Assembly: GCA_946480605.1 (NCBI GenBank)
Contig: CAMLKW010000045.1
Span: 1 to 23,434 of the forward strand
Direction of reading: 5' to 3'
Source of the DNA: an uncultured Roseateles sp.
GTDB taxonomy: Bacteria > Pseudomonadota > Gammaproteobacteria > Burkholderiales > Burkholderiaceae
DNA: 23,434 nucleotides
The notes under the pieces were generated by a model. That model saw only the letters and a program-made list of their open reading frames with translations. It did not search any database and was not told the DNA's origin. The translations under genes were made by a program, and so were the position numbers. Below are positions 15,906 to 23,434 of this stretch, piece by piece (the stretch's first letter is position 1; each line of letters begins with the position of its first letter).

Positions 15906-18900
15906 ATGTTCAATTTTTCCGCCTGGGCGATACGCCAGCCCATCCCGGCCATCCTGCTGTTCGTCATGTTGACGGCGGCGGGCATCCTGGGCTTCCGTGC
16001 GATGAAGGTGCAGCAGTTCCCCGACATCGAGCTGCCCACCATCATGGTCACCACCAGCCTGCCCGGCACCGCGCCGGCGCAGATGGAGACCGAGGTCGCG
16101 CGCAAGGTCGAGAACGCCATCGCGACCGTGCAGGGCCTGAAGAACCTCTACACCAAGGTGCAGGACGGCACGGCCACCATCACGGCCGAGTTCCGCCTGG
16201 AGAAGCCCACGCAGGAGGCGCTGGACGACGTGCGCAGCGCCGTGCAGGGCGTGCGGGCTGACCTGCCCGCCGACCTGCGCGACCCGGTCATCACGAAGAT
16301 GAACCTGAGCGGCGCGCCCATCCTGACCTACACGGTGGCCTCCAGCGGCATGGACGACGAGGCGTTGTCGTGGTTCATCGACAACCAGGTCACCAAGCGC
16401 ATGCTGGCCGTGCGCGGCGTGGGCTCGGTGGCGCGCGTGGGCGGCGTCTCGCGCGAGGTGCGCGTGGAGCTGGACCCGGCGCGCCTGCTGGCGCTGAACG
16501 CCAGCGCGGCCGACGTGTCGCGCCAGCTGCGCCAGACGCAACAGGAAGCCCCTGGCGGCCGTGCCAACCTGGGCGGCGCCGAGCAGAGCGTGCGCACCAT
16601 CGCGACGGTGGGCAACGCGCAGGAGCTGGCAGCGCTGGAGATCCTGCTGTCCGACGGCCGCCGCGTGCGGCTGGACCAGCTGGCCACCGTGTCCGACACC
16701 ACGGCCGAGCGGCGCTCCGGCGCGCTGCTGAACGGCCAGCCGGTCGTCGGCTTCGAGATCACGCGCACCCGCGGTGCCGGTGAAGTGGATGTGGCCGAAG
16801 GCGTGCGTGCCGCCATCGAGGAACTGAAGGCCGCGCACACCGACATCACCGTCACCGAGGCCTTCAACTTCGTCGACCCGGTCATCGAGAACTTCGACGG
16901 CAGCATGTCGCTGCTGCTGGAAGGCGCCTTCCTGGCCGTGCTGGTGGTGTGGGCCTTCCTGCGCGACTGGCGCGCCACCTTCGTCAGCGCGGTCGCGCTG
17001 CCGCTGTCGGCCATCCCGACGTTTGCCGTCATGCACTGGATGGGCTTCACGCTCAACGTCGTGACGCTGCTGTCGCTGTCCCTCGTCATCGGCATCCTGG
17101 TGGACGACGCCATCGTCGAGATCGAGAACATCATGCGCCACCTGACGGCGGGCAAGAGCCCGATCGACGCGGCGCGCGAGGCGGCCGACGAGATCGGCCT
17201 GGCCGTCATCGCGACGACCTTCACGCTGATCGCGGTGTTCCTGCCCACGGCCTTCATGGCCGGCGTGCCGGGCAAGTTCTTCGTGCAGTTCGGCTGGACG
17301 GCGGCGATCGCCGTGTTCTTCAGCCTCGTCGTCGCGCGGCTGCTGACGCCCATGATGGCGGCCTACATCCTGAAGAAGCCGGCCCGCGACCACGGCGAGC
17401 CGTTCTGGATGGCGCGCTACCTGCAGCTGACGCGCTGGTGCCTGAAGCACCGCGGCAAGACGCTGGCCGTCACGGCCGCGTTCGCGGTGGCCAGCTGCGC
17501 GCCGCTGTTCGCCGGCAAGATCGCCGGCGCCTTCATCCCGCCGGACGACCTCAGCCAGACCCAGGTGTCCATCCAGCTGGAGCCCGGTTCCACCTATGCC
17601 GACACGCTGAAGGTCGCGACCGCCGCACGCGACGCGGTGGCCAAGAACCCGCACGTGAAGATGGTCTACACGGCCATCGGCGGCGGCGCGGCCGGCTCCG
17701 ACCCGTTCGCGATGGGCGGCGCACCCGAGGCCCGCAAGGCCACGCTGACGATCAACCTGACGCCGCGCAAGGAGCGCTCGGGGCTCAGCAAGCAGGACAT
17801 CGAGCGCCAGCTGCGCGCGGCCGTCGAGCCCATTCCGGGCGCGCGCTTCACCGTCGCCTTCGGCGGCTCCAGCGAGAAGTACGTGCTGGTGCTGGCCGGC
17901 GAGGACGGCGACGCGCTGCAGGCCCATGCGGCCAAGGTGGAGCGTGAGCTGCGCGCTTTGAGCGGCATCGGCCAGGTCACCAGCAGCTCGGCGCTGCAGC
18001 GGCCGGAGCTGATCGTGAAGCCCGACTCGGCGCGCGCCGCCGACCTGGGCGTCAGCACCGCGGCCATTGCCGACACGCTGCGCATCGCGACGGCGGGCGA
18101 CTACGACCAGCTGCTGCCCAAGCTCAACCTGGCGCAGCGCCAGGTGCCCATCGTCGTGAAGCTGCCGGAGCATGCGCGCAGCGATGCCGCGCTGCTGGGC
18201 CAGCTCAGCGTGCCGGGTGCGCGCGGCCCGGTGCCGCTGGAGCAGGTGGCCGACATCTCGCTGGGCACCGGCCCGGCGCAGATCGACCGCTACAACCGCG
18301 CCCGCAACGTCAACTTCGAGATCGAGCTGAACGGCGAGGCGCTGGGCGACGTGCAGCAGCGCGTGGCGGCGCTGCCATCCATCGCCCACCTGCCGCCCGG
18401 CATCATCAAGACCGAGATCGGCGATGCCGAGGCCTTTGCCGAGCTGAGCGCCAGCTTCCTGCTCGCGATGGGCACGGGCGTGGCCTGCATCTACATCGTG
18501 CTGGTGCTGCTGTTCCATGCCTGGGTGCAGCCGGTCACCATCCTCGGCGCGCTGGTGCTGTCCATCCCGGGCGCCATCCTGGCGCTGTTCGTGACCGGCA
18601 CCGACCTGTCCATGCCGGCCATGATTGGCATGATCATGCTGATGGGCATTGCGACCAAGAACTCCATCCTGCTGGTGGAGTACGCCATCATGGCCGAGCG
18701 CGAGCACGGCATGACGCGCATGGACGCGCTCATCGACGCCTGCCACAAGCGCGCGCGGCCCATCGTCATGACGACGTTGGCCATGGGGGCGGGCATGCTG
18801 CCCATCGCGCTGGGCTTCGGCACCGACCCGTCGTTCCGCGCCCCGATGGCCATCGTGGTCATCGGCGGCTTGATCACCAGCACCTTCCTGAGCCTGCTGG

Positions 18901-18992
18901 TGATCCCGGTGGTGTTCACGCTGGTGGACGACATGATCCGCAAGCTGACGCCCAAGCGCTGGCGTCGCCATGAAGTCGCGGTGGGGGGCTGA
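15906..18992 (+). CDS. RND-family efflux pump, inner-membrane transporter (AcrB/MexB/HAE-type)
   Basis: A 1028-residue proton/drug antiporter of normal RND length. TM1 lies at the start (IPAILLFVMLTAAGILGF). The first periplasmic porter domain follows (QQFPDIELPTIMVTT is a family signature). TM4 carries the proton-relay pair D400-D401 (GILVDDAIVEIEN), equivalent to AcrB D407-D408. TM10 has K918 (ATKNSILLVEYA), equivalent to AcrB K940. A second TM2-6-like cluster and a basic C-terminus complete it. The relay appears intact. AGAGGA lies about 5 nt before the ATG. The substrate cannot be read from sequence; the short adaptor and the YNRARNVNFEIEL region fit a general hydrophobic/drug exporter. 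Confidence 0.97.
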   Translation: MFNFSAWAIRQPIPAILLFVMLTAAGILGFRAMKVQQFPDIELPTIMVTTSLPGTAPAQMETEVARKVENAIATVQGLKNLYTKVQDGTATITAEFRLEKPTQEALDDVRSAVQGVRADLPADLRDPVITKMNLSGAPILTYTVASSGMDDEALSWFIDNQVTKRMLAVRGVGSVARVGGVSREVRVELDPARLLALNASAADVSRQLRQTQQEAPGGRANLGGAEQSVRTIATVGNAQELAALEILLSDGRRVRLDQLATVSDTTAERRSGALLNGQPVVGFEITRTRGAGEVDVAEGVRAAIEELKAAHTDITVTEAFNFVDPVIENFDGSMSLLLEGAFLAVLVVWAFLRDWRATFVSAVALPLSAIPTFAVMHWMGFTLNVVTLLSLSLVIGILVDDAIVEIENIMRHLTAGKSPIDAAREAADEIGLAVIATTFTLIAVFLPTAFMAGVPGKFFVQFGWTAAIAVFFSLVVARLLTPMMAAYILKKPARDHGEPFWMARYLQLTRWCLKHRGKTLAVTAAFAVASCAPLFAGKIAGAFIPPDDLSQTQVSIQLEPGSTYADTLKVATAARDAVAKNPHVKMVYTAIGGGAAGSDPFAMGGAPEARKATLTINLTPRKERSGLSKQDIERQLRAAVEPIPGARFTVAFGGSSEKYVLVLAGEDGDALQAHAAKVERELRALSGIGQVTSSSALQRPELIVKPDSARAADLGVSTAAIADTLRIATAGDYDQLLPKLNLAQRQVPIVVKLPEHARSDAALLGQLSVPGARGPVPLEQVADISLGTGPAQIDRYNRARNVNFEIELNGEALGDVQQRVAALPSIAHLPPGIIKTEIGDAEAFAELSASFLLAMGTGVACIYIVLVLLFHAWVQPVTILGALVLSIPGAILALFVTGTDLSMPAMIGMIMLMGIATKNSILLVEYAIMAEREHGMTRMDALIDACHKRARPIVMTTLAMGAGMLPIALGFGTDPSFRAPMAIVVIGGLITSTFLSLLVIPVVFTLVDDMIRKLTPKRWRRHEVAVGG

Positions 18993-18994
18993 CG

Positions 18995-19690
18995 ATGGAC
19001 CAGGACCGGATCAAGACGCTGTTCGACCAGCAGGCCGCCAGCTACGACGCGCAGTGGGCGAAGACTGCGCCCATCCGGCACTGCCTGCATCTGCTGCTGG
19101 ACTCGCAGTTCGCCGCGCTGCCGGCGGATGCGCGCATCCTCTGCGTCGGGCTGGGCACCGGTGCCGAGCTGGCTCACCTGGCGCTGAAGAACCCGGGCTG
19201 GCGCTTCACGGCCGTGGAGCCATCGGGTGCGATGCTGGACCTGTGCCGGCGGCGCGCGGAGGAGGGTGGTTTCGCGGCACGCTGCGAGTTCCACGAAGGC
19301 TATCTGGAGTCGCTGCCGGCGGGCCCGGCGCACGACGCGGCGACCTGCTTCCTGGTGTCGCAGTTCATCCTCGACCGGCCGGCGCGCGCGGCCTTCTTCC
19401 GGGGCATTGCCGATCGGCTGAAGCCGGGTGGCCTGCTGGCCAGCTCGGACCTCGCGTCGGACGTGCGCTCGCCCGAATACGACGTGCTGCTGGCGGCTTG
19501 GATGCAGATGATGGCGGCGGCCGAGGTGTCGCCGGAAGCGATGGCGCGCATGCGCAAGGCCTATGCCGAGGACGTGGGCGTGTTGCCGCCGGCGGAGGTG
19601 GCAGCCATCATCGTGGCGGGCGGGTTCGAGCTGCCGGTGCAGTTCTTCCAGGCGGGCTTGATCCACGGCTGGGTGTCCAGGCGCGGCTGA
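18995..19690 (+). CDS. Class I SAM-dependent methyltransferase
   Basis: A 231-residue cytosolic protein with a Rossmann-fold methyltransferase core. Motif I is ILCVGLGTG (48-56), the acidic ribose-contacting position is in FTAVEPSG (motif II), and LKPGGLLASSDL is motif III/post-II. The N-terminal FDQQAASYDAQWAK is typical of UbiE/Tam-like enzymes. The start lies 2 bp after the pump stop, with a G-rich site (GGTGGGGGG) ahead, so it is the last gene of the efflux operon. The substrate is unknown. Being co-expressed with an exporter, it may methylate a small molecule that is then pumped out; this is inference. No terminator is evident in the 90 bp downstream. Confidence 0.92.
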   Translation: MDQDRIKTLFDQQAASYDAQWAKTAPIRHCLHLLLDSQFAALPADARILCVGLGTGAELAHLALKNPGWRFTAVEPSGAMLDLCRRRAEEGGFAARCEFHEGYLESLPAGPAHDAATCFLVSQFILDRPARAAFFRGIADRLKPGGLLASSDLASDVRSPEYDVLLAAWMQMMAAAEVSPEAMARMRKAYAEDVGVLPPAEVAAIIVAGGFELPVQFFQAGLIHGWVSRRG

Positions 19691-19780
19691 GCGCCGTGTT
19701 TCCGGCCCGACACAATCTGCCGACCCGCCCGATACATCGCGGCGGTGCAATGCCTCCATTCCATCTGCGAAGGAGACGCC

Positions 19781-20671
19781 ATGCACCATGACGACCACCA
19801 TGACCTGGGCCTGGCTCAGGACCTGAACCGCCTGCATCAGCAGGCCCTGCAGCGCCGCGCCGCGCTGCGATGGCTGCTGGGCGCCGGCGCCGCCGGCATG
19901 GCGGGCAGCGCTGCGCTGGCGCTGGCCGGCTGCGGCGGCGGCGGCAGCGATGCGTCGACATCGAGCAGCTCGTCGAGTGGCAGCACCAGCACCGGCGGCA
20001 GCAGCGGCACCACCACCGCCAGCGGCTGCTCCGTCATCCCCAGCGAGACCGAGGGGCCCTATCCGGGCGACGGCTCCAACTCCGCCAACGGCAGCATCGC
20101 CAACGTGCTCGCGCTGTCGGGCGTGGTGCGCAGCGACATCCGCACCAGCATCGCCGGCGCCAGCGGCACCGCCACGGGCGTGCCGCTTCAGGTCATCATC
20201 GAGCTTGTGAACACCAACGCCTCCTGTGCCGACCTGTCCGGCTATGCCATCTACCTGTGGCATTGCGACGCGCTGGGCCGCTACTCCATGTACTCCAGCG
20301 GCGTGACCGGTGAGAACTACCTGCGCGGCGTGCAGGCCACCGGCAGCGACGGCACGGCCACGTTCACGACCATCTACCCCGGCTGCTACGCCGGCCGCGT
20401 GCCGCACATGCATTTCGAGATCTACCGCAGCACCAACACGGCCACCAACTGGAACAACAAGCTGCGCACCTCGCAGCTGTGTTTCCCGGCCGACGTCAAC
20501 ACCGCCGTCTACGCCACCAGCGGCTATGGCAGCAGCGCGGCCAACAACAACGCCATCAGCCTCAGCAGCGACGGCATCTTCAGCGACGGCTACAGCACGC
20601 AGCTCGCCACCGTGGCCGGCTCGGTCAGCGCCGGCTACGTGGCCACCTTGAGAGTGGGCATCTCTGCATGA
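19781..20671 (+). CDS. Exported intradiol ring-cleavage dioxygenase-like lipoprotein
   Basis: A 296-residue protein. The N-terminal part has R25-R26 before a hydrophobic stretch (ALRWLLGAGAAGMAG) and the lipobox LAGC (Cys51), fitting a Tat-exported lipoprotein. A Gly/Ser/Thr-rich linker (52-82) follows. The catalytic domain has the hallmark ETEGPYP (89-95), then WHCDALGRYS (ligand Tyr168) and PGCYAGRVPHMH (Tyr203, His209, His211). These are the four Fe(III) ligands of catechol/protocatechuate dioxygenases. Characterised intradiol enzymes are cytosolic, so surface or periplasmic attachment is unusual. ATG 19781 was chosen because AAGGAGA lies 6 nt upstream; the frame extends to 19745. The substrate is unknown; lignin- or humus-derived catechols are an inference. 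Confidence 0.92.
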   Translation: MHHDDHHDLGLAQDLNRLHQQALQRRAALRWLLGAGAAGMAGSAALALAGCGGGGSDASTSSSSSSGSTSTGGSSGTTTASGCSVIPSETEGPYPGDGSNSANGSIANVLALSGVVRSDIRTSIAGASGTATGVPLQVIIELVNTNASCADLSGYAIYLWHCDALGRYSMYSSGVTGENYLRGVQATGSDGTATFTTIYPGCYAGRVPHMHFEIYRSTNTATNWNNKLRTSQLCFPADVNTAVYATSGYGSSAANNNAISLSSDGIFSDGYSTQLATVAGSVSAGYVATLRVGISA

Positions 20672-20678
20672 GCGCCGC

Positions 20679-20695
20679 GCCGGGCCGCCCCAAGC
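20679..20695 (+). repeat. Short intergenic repeat, copy 1
   Basis: GCCGGGCCGCCCCAAGC matches the 18-mer at 22617-22634 except for one missing T. Both copies begin within about 15 bp after a stop codon and bracket the two-component pair. This could be a dispersed intergenic element of this genome or a coincidence of GC-rich composition. Confidence 0.35.
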
Positions 20696-20744
20696 AAGCT
20701 CGTTCCCGCCTGGGCGGTCAGCGCGGAGCGCGAAGGGTGCACGA

Positions 20745-21458
20745 ATGATTGGACATTGCCTGGTCGTCGACGACGACGCCGAGATCCGCACCAGCCTGAC
20801 GACCTATCTGAGCGGCTACGGCTGGCAGGTCAGCGCGGCGGGCGACGGCCAGGTGATGCGCCAGATGCTGGCGGTGGCACGGCCCGACGTCATCGTGCTG
20901 GACCTGATGCTGCCCGGCGAGGACGGCCTGGCGCTGCTGCGCTGGCTGGGCGCGCAGCCCGACGCGCCGCCGGTGCTGATGCTGACCGCGCGCGGCGACA
21001 CCATGAGCCGCGTCATCGGCCTGGAGCTGGGCGCCGACGACTACCTGGCCAAGCCCTTCGAGCCGCGCGAGCTGGTGGCGCGGCTGCAGGCGCTGCTGCG
21101 GCGCGTGCACAAGGGCCAGGCGGCGCTGAGCGACGACACGCGGCTGCTGCGCTTCGGGCGCTGGCGCTTCGACCGCGTGGCGCGCCAGCTGGTCTCGGCC
21201 GAGGAGGTCAGCGTGCCGCTGTCGGCGGCCGAGTTCCGGCTGCTGGCGGCCTTCGTGCAGCGGCCGGGGCGCGTTCTGAGCCGCGACCAGCTCATCGAGC
21301 TGACCCGCGCGCCCGGTGTGGAGGTCAACGACCGCAGCATCGACCTGGCCGTCTCGCGGCTGCGCGCCAAGCTGGGCGACACGGCGCGCGAGCCCAGCCT
21401 GATCCGCACCGTGCGCGGCGAGGGCTATCTGTTCAATGCCGAGGTGAGCCCGTGCTGA
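20745..21458 (+). CDS. OmpR/PhoB-family response regulator
   Basis: A 237-residue cytosolic regulator. The receiver carries acidic residues D9-D11, phospho-acceptor D53 (VIVLDLMLPGEDG), T81 (LMLTARGD) and K103 (YLAKPFEPREL). A winged-helix output domain follows at about 135-235 (LSAAEFRLLAAFVQRPGRVL, DRSIDLAVSRLRAKLGD, IRTVRGEGYLF). GAAGGG lies about 8 nt before the ATG. The 3' end overlaps the histidine kinase start by 7 bp, so the pair is co-translated. The 73-bp gap from the dioxygenase gene may allow read-through from it. Targets are unknown. Confidence 0.96.
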   Translation: MIGHCLVVDDDAEIRTSLTTYLSGYGWQVSAAGDGQVMRQMLAVARPDVIVLDLMLPGEDGLALLRWLGAQPDAPPVLMLTARGDTMSRVIGLELGADDYLAKPFEPRELVARLQALLRRVHKGQAALSDDTRLLRFGRWRFDRVARQLVSAEEVSVPLSAAEFRLLAAFVQRPGRVLSRDQLIELTRAPGVEVNDRSIDLAVSRLRAKLGDTAREPSLIRTVRGEGYLFNAEVSPC

Positions 21459-22603
21459 GCCGCTTCAAGAACAGGGACTGGGACAGCCTGGGGCTGCGCC
21501 TGTTCCTGCTGATGTGGGTGGCGCTGACGCTGAGCCACCTGGTGGCCTGGAGCCTGGCCGTGCAGCTGCGGCCCGGCCTGGAGCCGCGCCCCATGCGACC
21601 GCCGCTGCATGCCGAGGCCGGCCCGCCGCCGATGCCGGCGCAGGACGACGGCTTCGAGGGCGCCGGCCCGCCGCCGCGCGGCGAGCGCGGCCCGGTGATG
21701 GGCGGCGGGCGCCTGCCGACCTTCCCGTCGCTGCCGCCGTCGTCGCTGCCCTGGCACACCAGCCTGGTGGACTACGGCGTGCGCCTGCTCATCATCGCGT
21801 TGGCGGCATGGTGGGGCTCGCGCTGGCTGGCGCGGCCGGTGCGCCGGCTGGTCAGCGCTGCGCAGCAGCTGACGCCCGCGCTGGCCCAGGGCCGCGCCGC
21901 GCCGCAGCTGAGCGAGGAGGTCGGCACGCGCGAGGTGCGTGAGGCCGCGGCCGTGTTCAACCGCATGGCGGCCGAGCTGGGCAGCCAGTTCGAGGAACGC
22001 GGCCTGATGGTGGCCGCCATCTCGCACGACCTGCGCACGCCGCTGACGCGCATGCGGCTGCGGCTGGAGACCGGCGAGGTGGAGGCGCGGGTGCGCGAGC
22101 GCTGCATCGACGACCTGCGCGAGATGAACCAGCTGGTGGAGAGCGTCATCGAGGTGTTCCGGCCCGCCGAGGTGGCGTCGCTGCAGCGCGTGGACCTGGC
22201 CGCGCTGGCGCAGTCGGCCGTGGACGATCTGGCCGAGACCGGCGCCGTGGTGAGCTTCGACGGCCCCTCGGCCGTGGTCAGCGCCGACCCCGTCGCGCTG
22301 CGTCGCGTGGTGGACAACCTGGTGGGCAATGCGCTGCGCTATGCCGGCAGCGCCCGCGTGCGCGTGGATCTGGCGGCCGGCGTCACGCGGCTGGTGGTGG
22401 AGGACGACGGCCCGGGCATCCCCGAGGCCGAGCTGGAGCGCGTGCGCCAGCCCTTCCGGCGCGTCGAGGGCTCGCGCAACCGCGAGACCGGCGGCACCGG
22501 GCTGGGGCTGTACATCGCGCAGCAGCTGGTGCGCCGCCAGGGCGCGGTGCTGTCCCTCAGCAACCGCCCCGAGGGCGGGCTCAGGGCCGAAGTGGTGTTC
22601 TAA
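21452..22603 (+). CDS. Sensor histidine kinase (EnvZ/CpxA-like), partner of the OmpR regulator
   Basis: A 383-residue inner-membrane kinase. TM1 is at about 13-36, followed by a short (about 70-residue) periplasmic loop very rich in Pro, Gly and Met. TM2 is at about 109-130 and a HAMP domain follows (ARPVRRLVSAAQQL). HisKA has phospho-acceptor H192 in AAISHDLRTPLTRM. The HATPase_c boxes are VVDNLVGNALRYA (N), VEDDGPGIP (G1) and GGTGLGLYIAQQLV (G2). GTG 21452 was chosen because GAGGTGA sits about 6 nt upstream and it overlaps the regulator stop by 7 bp; the frame is open much further upstream, but only as an antiphase shadow of the regulator gene. Confidence 0.95.
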   Translation: MLSRFKNRDWDSLGLRLFLLMWVALTLSHLVAWSLAVQLRPGLEPRPMRPPLHAEAGPPPMPAQDDGFEGAGPPPRGERGPVMGGGRLPTFPSLPPSSLPWHTSLVDYGVRLLIIALAAWWGSRWLARPVRRLVSAAQQLTPALAQGRAAPQLSEEVGTREVREAAAVFNRMAAELGSQFEERGLMVAAISHDLRTPLTRMRLRLETGEVEARVRERCIDDLREMNQLVESVIEVFRPAEVASLQRVDLAALAQSAVDDLAETGAVVSFDGPSAVVSADPVALRRVVDNLVGNALRYAGSARVRVDLAAGVTRLVVEDDGPGIPEAELERVRQPFRRVEGSRNRETGGTGLGLYIAQQLVRRQGAVLSLSNRPEGGLRAEVVF

Positions 22604-22616
22604 CCGCAGGCCGAGC

Positions 22617-22634
22617 GCCGGGCCGCTCCCAAGC
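22617..22634 (+). repeat. Short intergenic repeat, copy 2
   Basis: GCCGGGCCGCTCCCAAGC, one T longer than the copy at 20679-20695. It lies 13 bp after the histidine kinase stop, immediately before the hairpin at 22651. Confidence 0.35.
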
Positions 22635-22650
22635 CGGCCCGCGGGTGATG

Positions 22651-22675
22651 TGCTTGCGGCTCAATGCCGCAAGCA
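22651..22675. terminator. Hairpin between convergent kinase and ABC genes
   Basis: TGCTTGCGGC and GCCGCAAGCA form a perfect 10-bp stem with a TCAAT loop in the 145-bp convergent gap. Two further GC-rich hairpins follow (GTCCCC/GGGGAC near 22681-22695; CCGGC/GCCGG near 22709-22723). None has a T-tract, so termination from both sides is inferred from position rather than from a canonical signal. Confidence 0.5.
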
Positions 22676-22748
22676 TCGCCGTCCCCCCGGGGGACCGGCT
22701 GGACTCACCGGCGTTCAGCCGGCGTGAGGCCAGACGAGGGGCTTCAGG

Positions 22749-23432
22749 TCAAGCCGCCTGCTCGACGTGCGCATGCCGCGTGTACAGGAAGTCAATGACC
22801 TCCTTGCGCGCCGCGATGTAGCGCGGGTCCTCGGCCAGCTCGACGCGGGCGCGCGGGCGCGGGATGTCGACGCTGAGGATCTCTCCGATGGTCGCGGCGG
22901 GCCCATTGGTCATCATGACGATGCGGTCGCTCAGCAGCACGGCCTCGTCCACGTCGTGCGTGACCATGATGACCGTGCTCTGCGTGCGCGCGACGATCTT
23001 CAGCAGCTCGTCCTGCAGCTTGGCGCGGGTCAGCGCGTCCAGCGCGCCGAAGGGCTCGTCCATCAGCAGCACCTTGGGCTCCATGGCCAGCGCCCGGGCG
23101 ATGCCCACGCGCTGCTTCATGCCGCCCGAGATCTCGTGCGGCCGCTTGTGCAGCGCATGGCTCATGCCCACCAGCTCCAGCGCGGCGCGGGCGCGCATCT
23201 TCAGCTTGGCCGACGGCTCCTTGCCGCCGAACACCGACTCGACGGCCAGCAGCACGTTTTCCAGGCAGGTCAGCCAGGGCAGCAGCGAGTGGTTCTGGAA
23301 CACGACGGCGCGCTCGGGCCCAGGCGCGGCAATTTCTCGGCCGTCGCAGATCAGCGCGCCCGACGTGGGCGCCAGCAGGCCGGCGATGAGGTTCAGCAGC
23401 GTGGACTTGCCGCAGCCCGAGTGGCCGATCAG
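22749..23432 (-). CDS. Nitrate-type ABC transporter ATP-binding protein, 5' end missing
   Basis: 227 C-terminal residues of an ATPase of about 260; its start lies beyond the right edge. In order: Walker A IGHSGCGKST, the Q-loop VVFQNHSLLPWL, the signature ISGGMKQRVGIARAL, Walker B VLLMDEPFGALD and the H-loop VMVTHD. The GHSGCGKSTLLNLIAGL and AVVFQNHSLLPWLTCLENV wording is that of the NrtD/NasD/CmpD group (nitrate, nitrite or bicarbonate uptake) rather than generic SsuB/TauB. It would energise import from the cytosolic side of a two-permease complex. The partner permease and binding protein would lie upstream, outside the window. It is the last gene of its leftward operon and converges on the histidine kinase. 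Confidence 0.93.
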   Translation of the reverse strand: MIGHSGCGKSTLLNLIAGLLAPTSGALICDGREIAAPGPERAVVFQNHSLLPWLTCLENVLLAVESVFGGKEPSAKLKMRARAALELVGMSHALHKRPHEISGGMKQRVGIARALAMEPKVLLMDEPFGALDALTRAKLQDELLKIVARTQSTVIMVTHDVDEAVLLSDRIVMMTNGPAATIGEILSVDIPRPRARVELAEDPRYIAARKEVIDFLYTRHAHVEQAA

Positions 23433-23434
23433 CG

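Noticed and set aside
14709..18971. A 1420-codon open frame on the minus strand opposite the adaptor and RND pump
   Set aside because: The product is a low-complexity mix of Arg, His, Gln, Gly and Ala with no recognisable domain. It is the expected antisense shadow of GC3-biased genes whose forward products are clear RND proteins.
18491..20791. A 766-codon minus-strand open frame across the pump end, methyltransferase and dioxygenase
   Set aside because: It is antisense to three well-supported forward genes, spans their intergenic gaps, and has shadow-type composition.
20756..21451. Apparent 230-residue N-terminal extension of the OmpR-partner kinase
   Set aside because: It is an Arg/Ala-rich out-of-phase reading of the response regulator gene; the kinase proper starts at GTG 21452 with a good ribosome site.
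1..23434. tRNA, rRNA, CRISPR, insertion sequence or phage signatures
   Set aside because: No direct-repeat arrays, transposase or integrase motifs, cloverleaf with CCA end, or rRNA-like conserved stretches were seen on either strand.

Overview
The window is very GC-rich, tightly packed chromosomal DNA with the gene style of a Burkholderiales betaproteobacterium (Rubrivivax/Roseateles/Leptothrix-like). This placement is an inference from composition and gene families; no rRNA or other phylogenetic marker is present. There are 20 well-supported protein genes, two of them cut by the window edges, plus one likely small ORF. I saw no tRNA, rRNA, IS element, prophage or CRISPR array.

Layout. (1) 2-817: the C-terminal EAL (c-di-GMP phosphodiesterase) part of a gene entering from the left. 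(2) 828-7383: a trehalose/osmotic-stress block. A GH15 glycosidase runs leftward; diverging from it is a chained otsA-otsB-mscS operon whose OtsA carries an unusual two-TM, sensor-like N-terminus. A MarR regulator converges on the operon. This block looks less GC-extreme at third codon positions than its flanks. (3) 7442-10555: a signalling cluster with a CHASE3 histidine kinase and a stand-alone receiver (both leftward), an OsmY-like BON lipoprotein (leftward), and a divergent NarL/FixJ response regulator. Repeated TAGGA/TCCTA-type half-sites lie in the regulatory gaps. (4) 10612-12547: leftward creA, overlapping a membrane protein with a degenerate GGDEF domain that keeps the c-di-GMP inhibitory-site motif, then a 63-residue ORF between two strong hairpins. 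(5) 12680-19690: a TetR-controlled RND efflux operon (regulator, outer-membrane factor, adaptor, pump) ending in a methyltransferase, with a perfect 18-bp palindrome before the regulator. (6) 19781-20671: an exported intradiol-dioxygenase-like lipoprotein. (7) 20745-22603: an OmpR-type response regulator and its histidine kinase. (8) 22749-23434: a nitrate-type ABC transporter ATPase cut by the right edge.

How the genes may work together. The first 10 kb has an envelope/osmotic-stress theme: trehalose synthesis and probable turnover, a mechanosensitive channel, an OsmY-like BON protein and a sensing kinase. c-di-GMP appears twice, as a hydrolase domain and as a predicted non-catalytic receptor. 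The most noteworthy items are the membrane-tethered OtsA coupled to OtsB and MscS, the degenerate GGDEF protein with a retained RxxD site overlapping creA, and the shared heptamer-like sites linking the two halves of the kinase/BON/response-regulator cluster.
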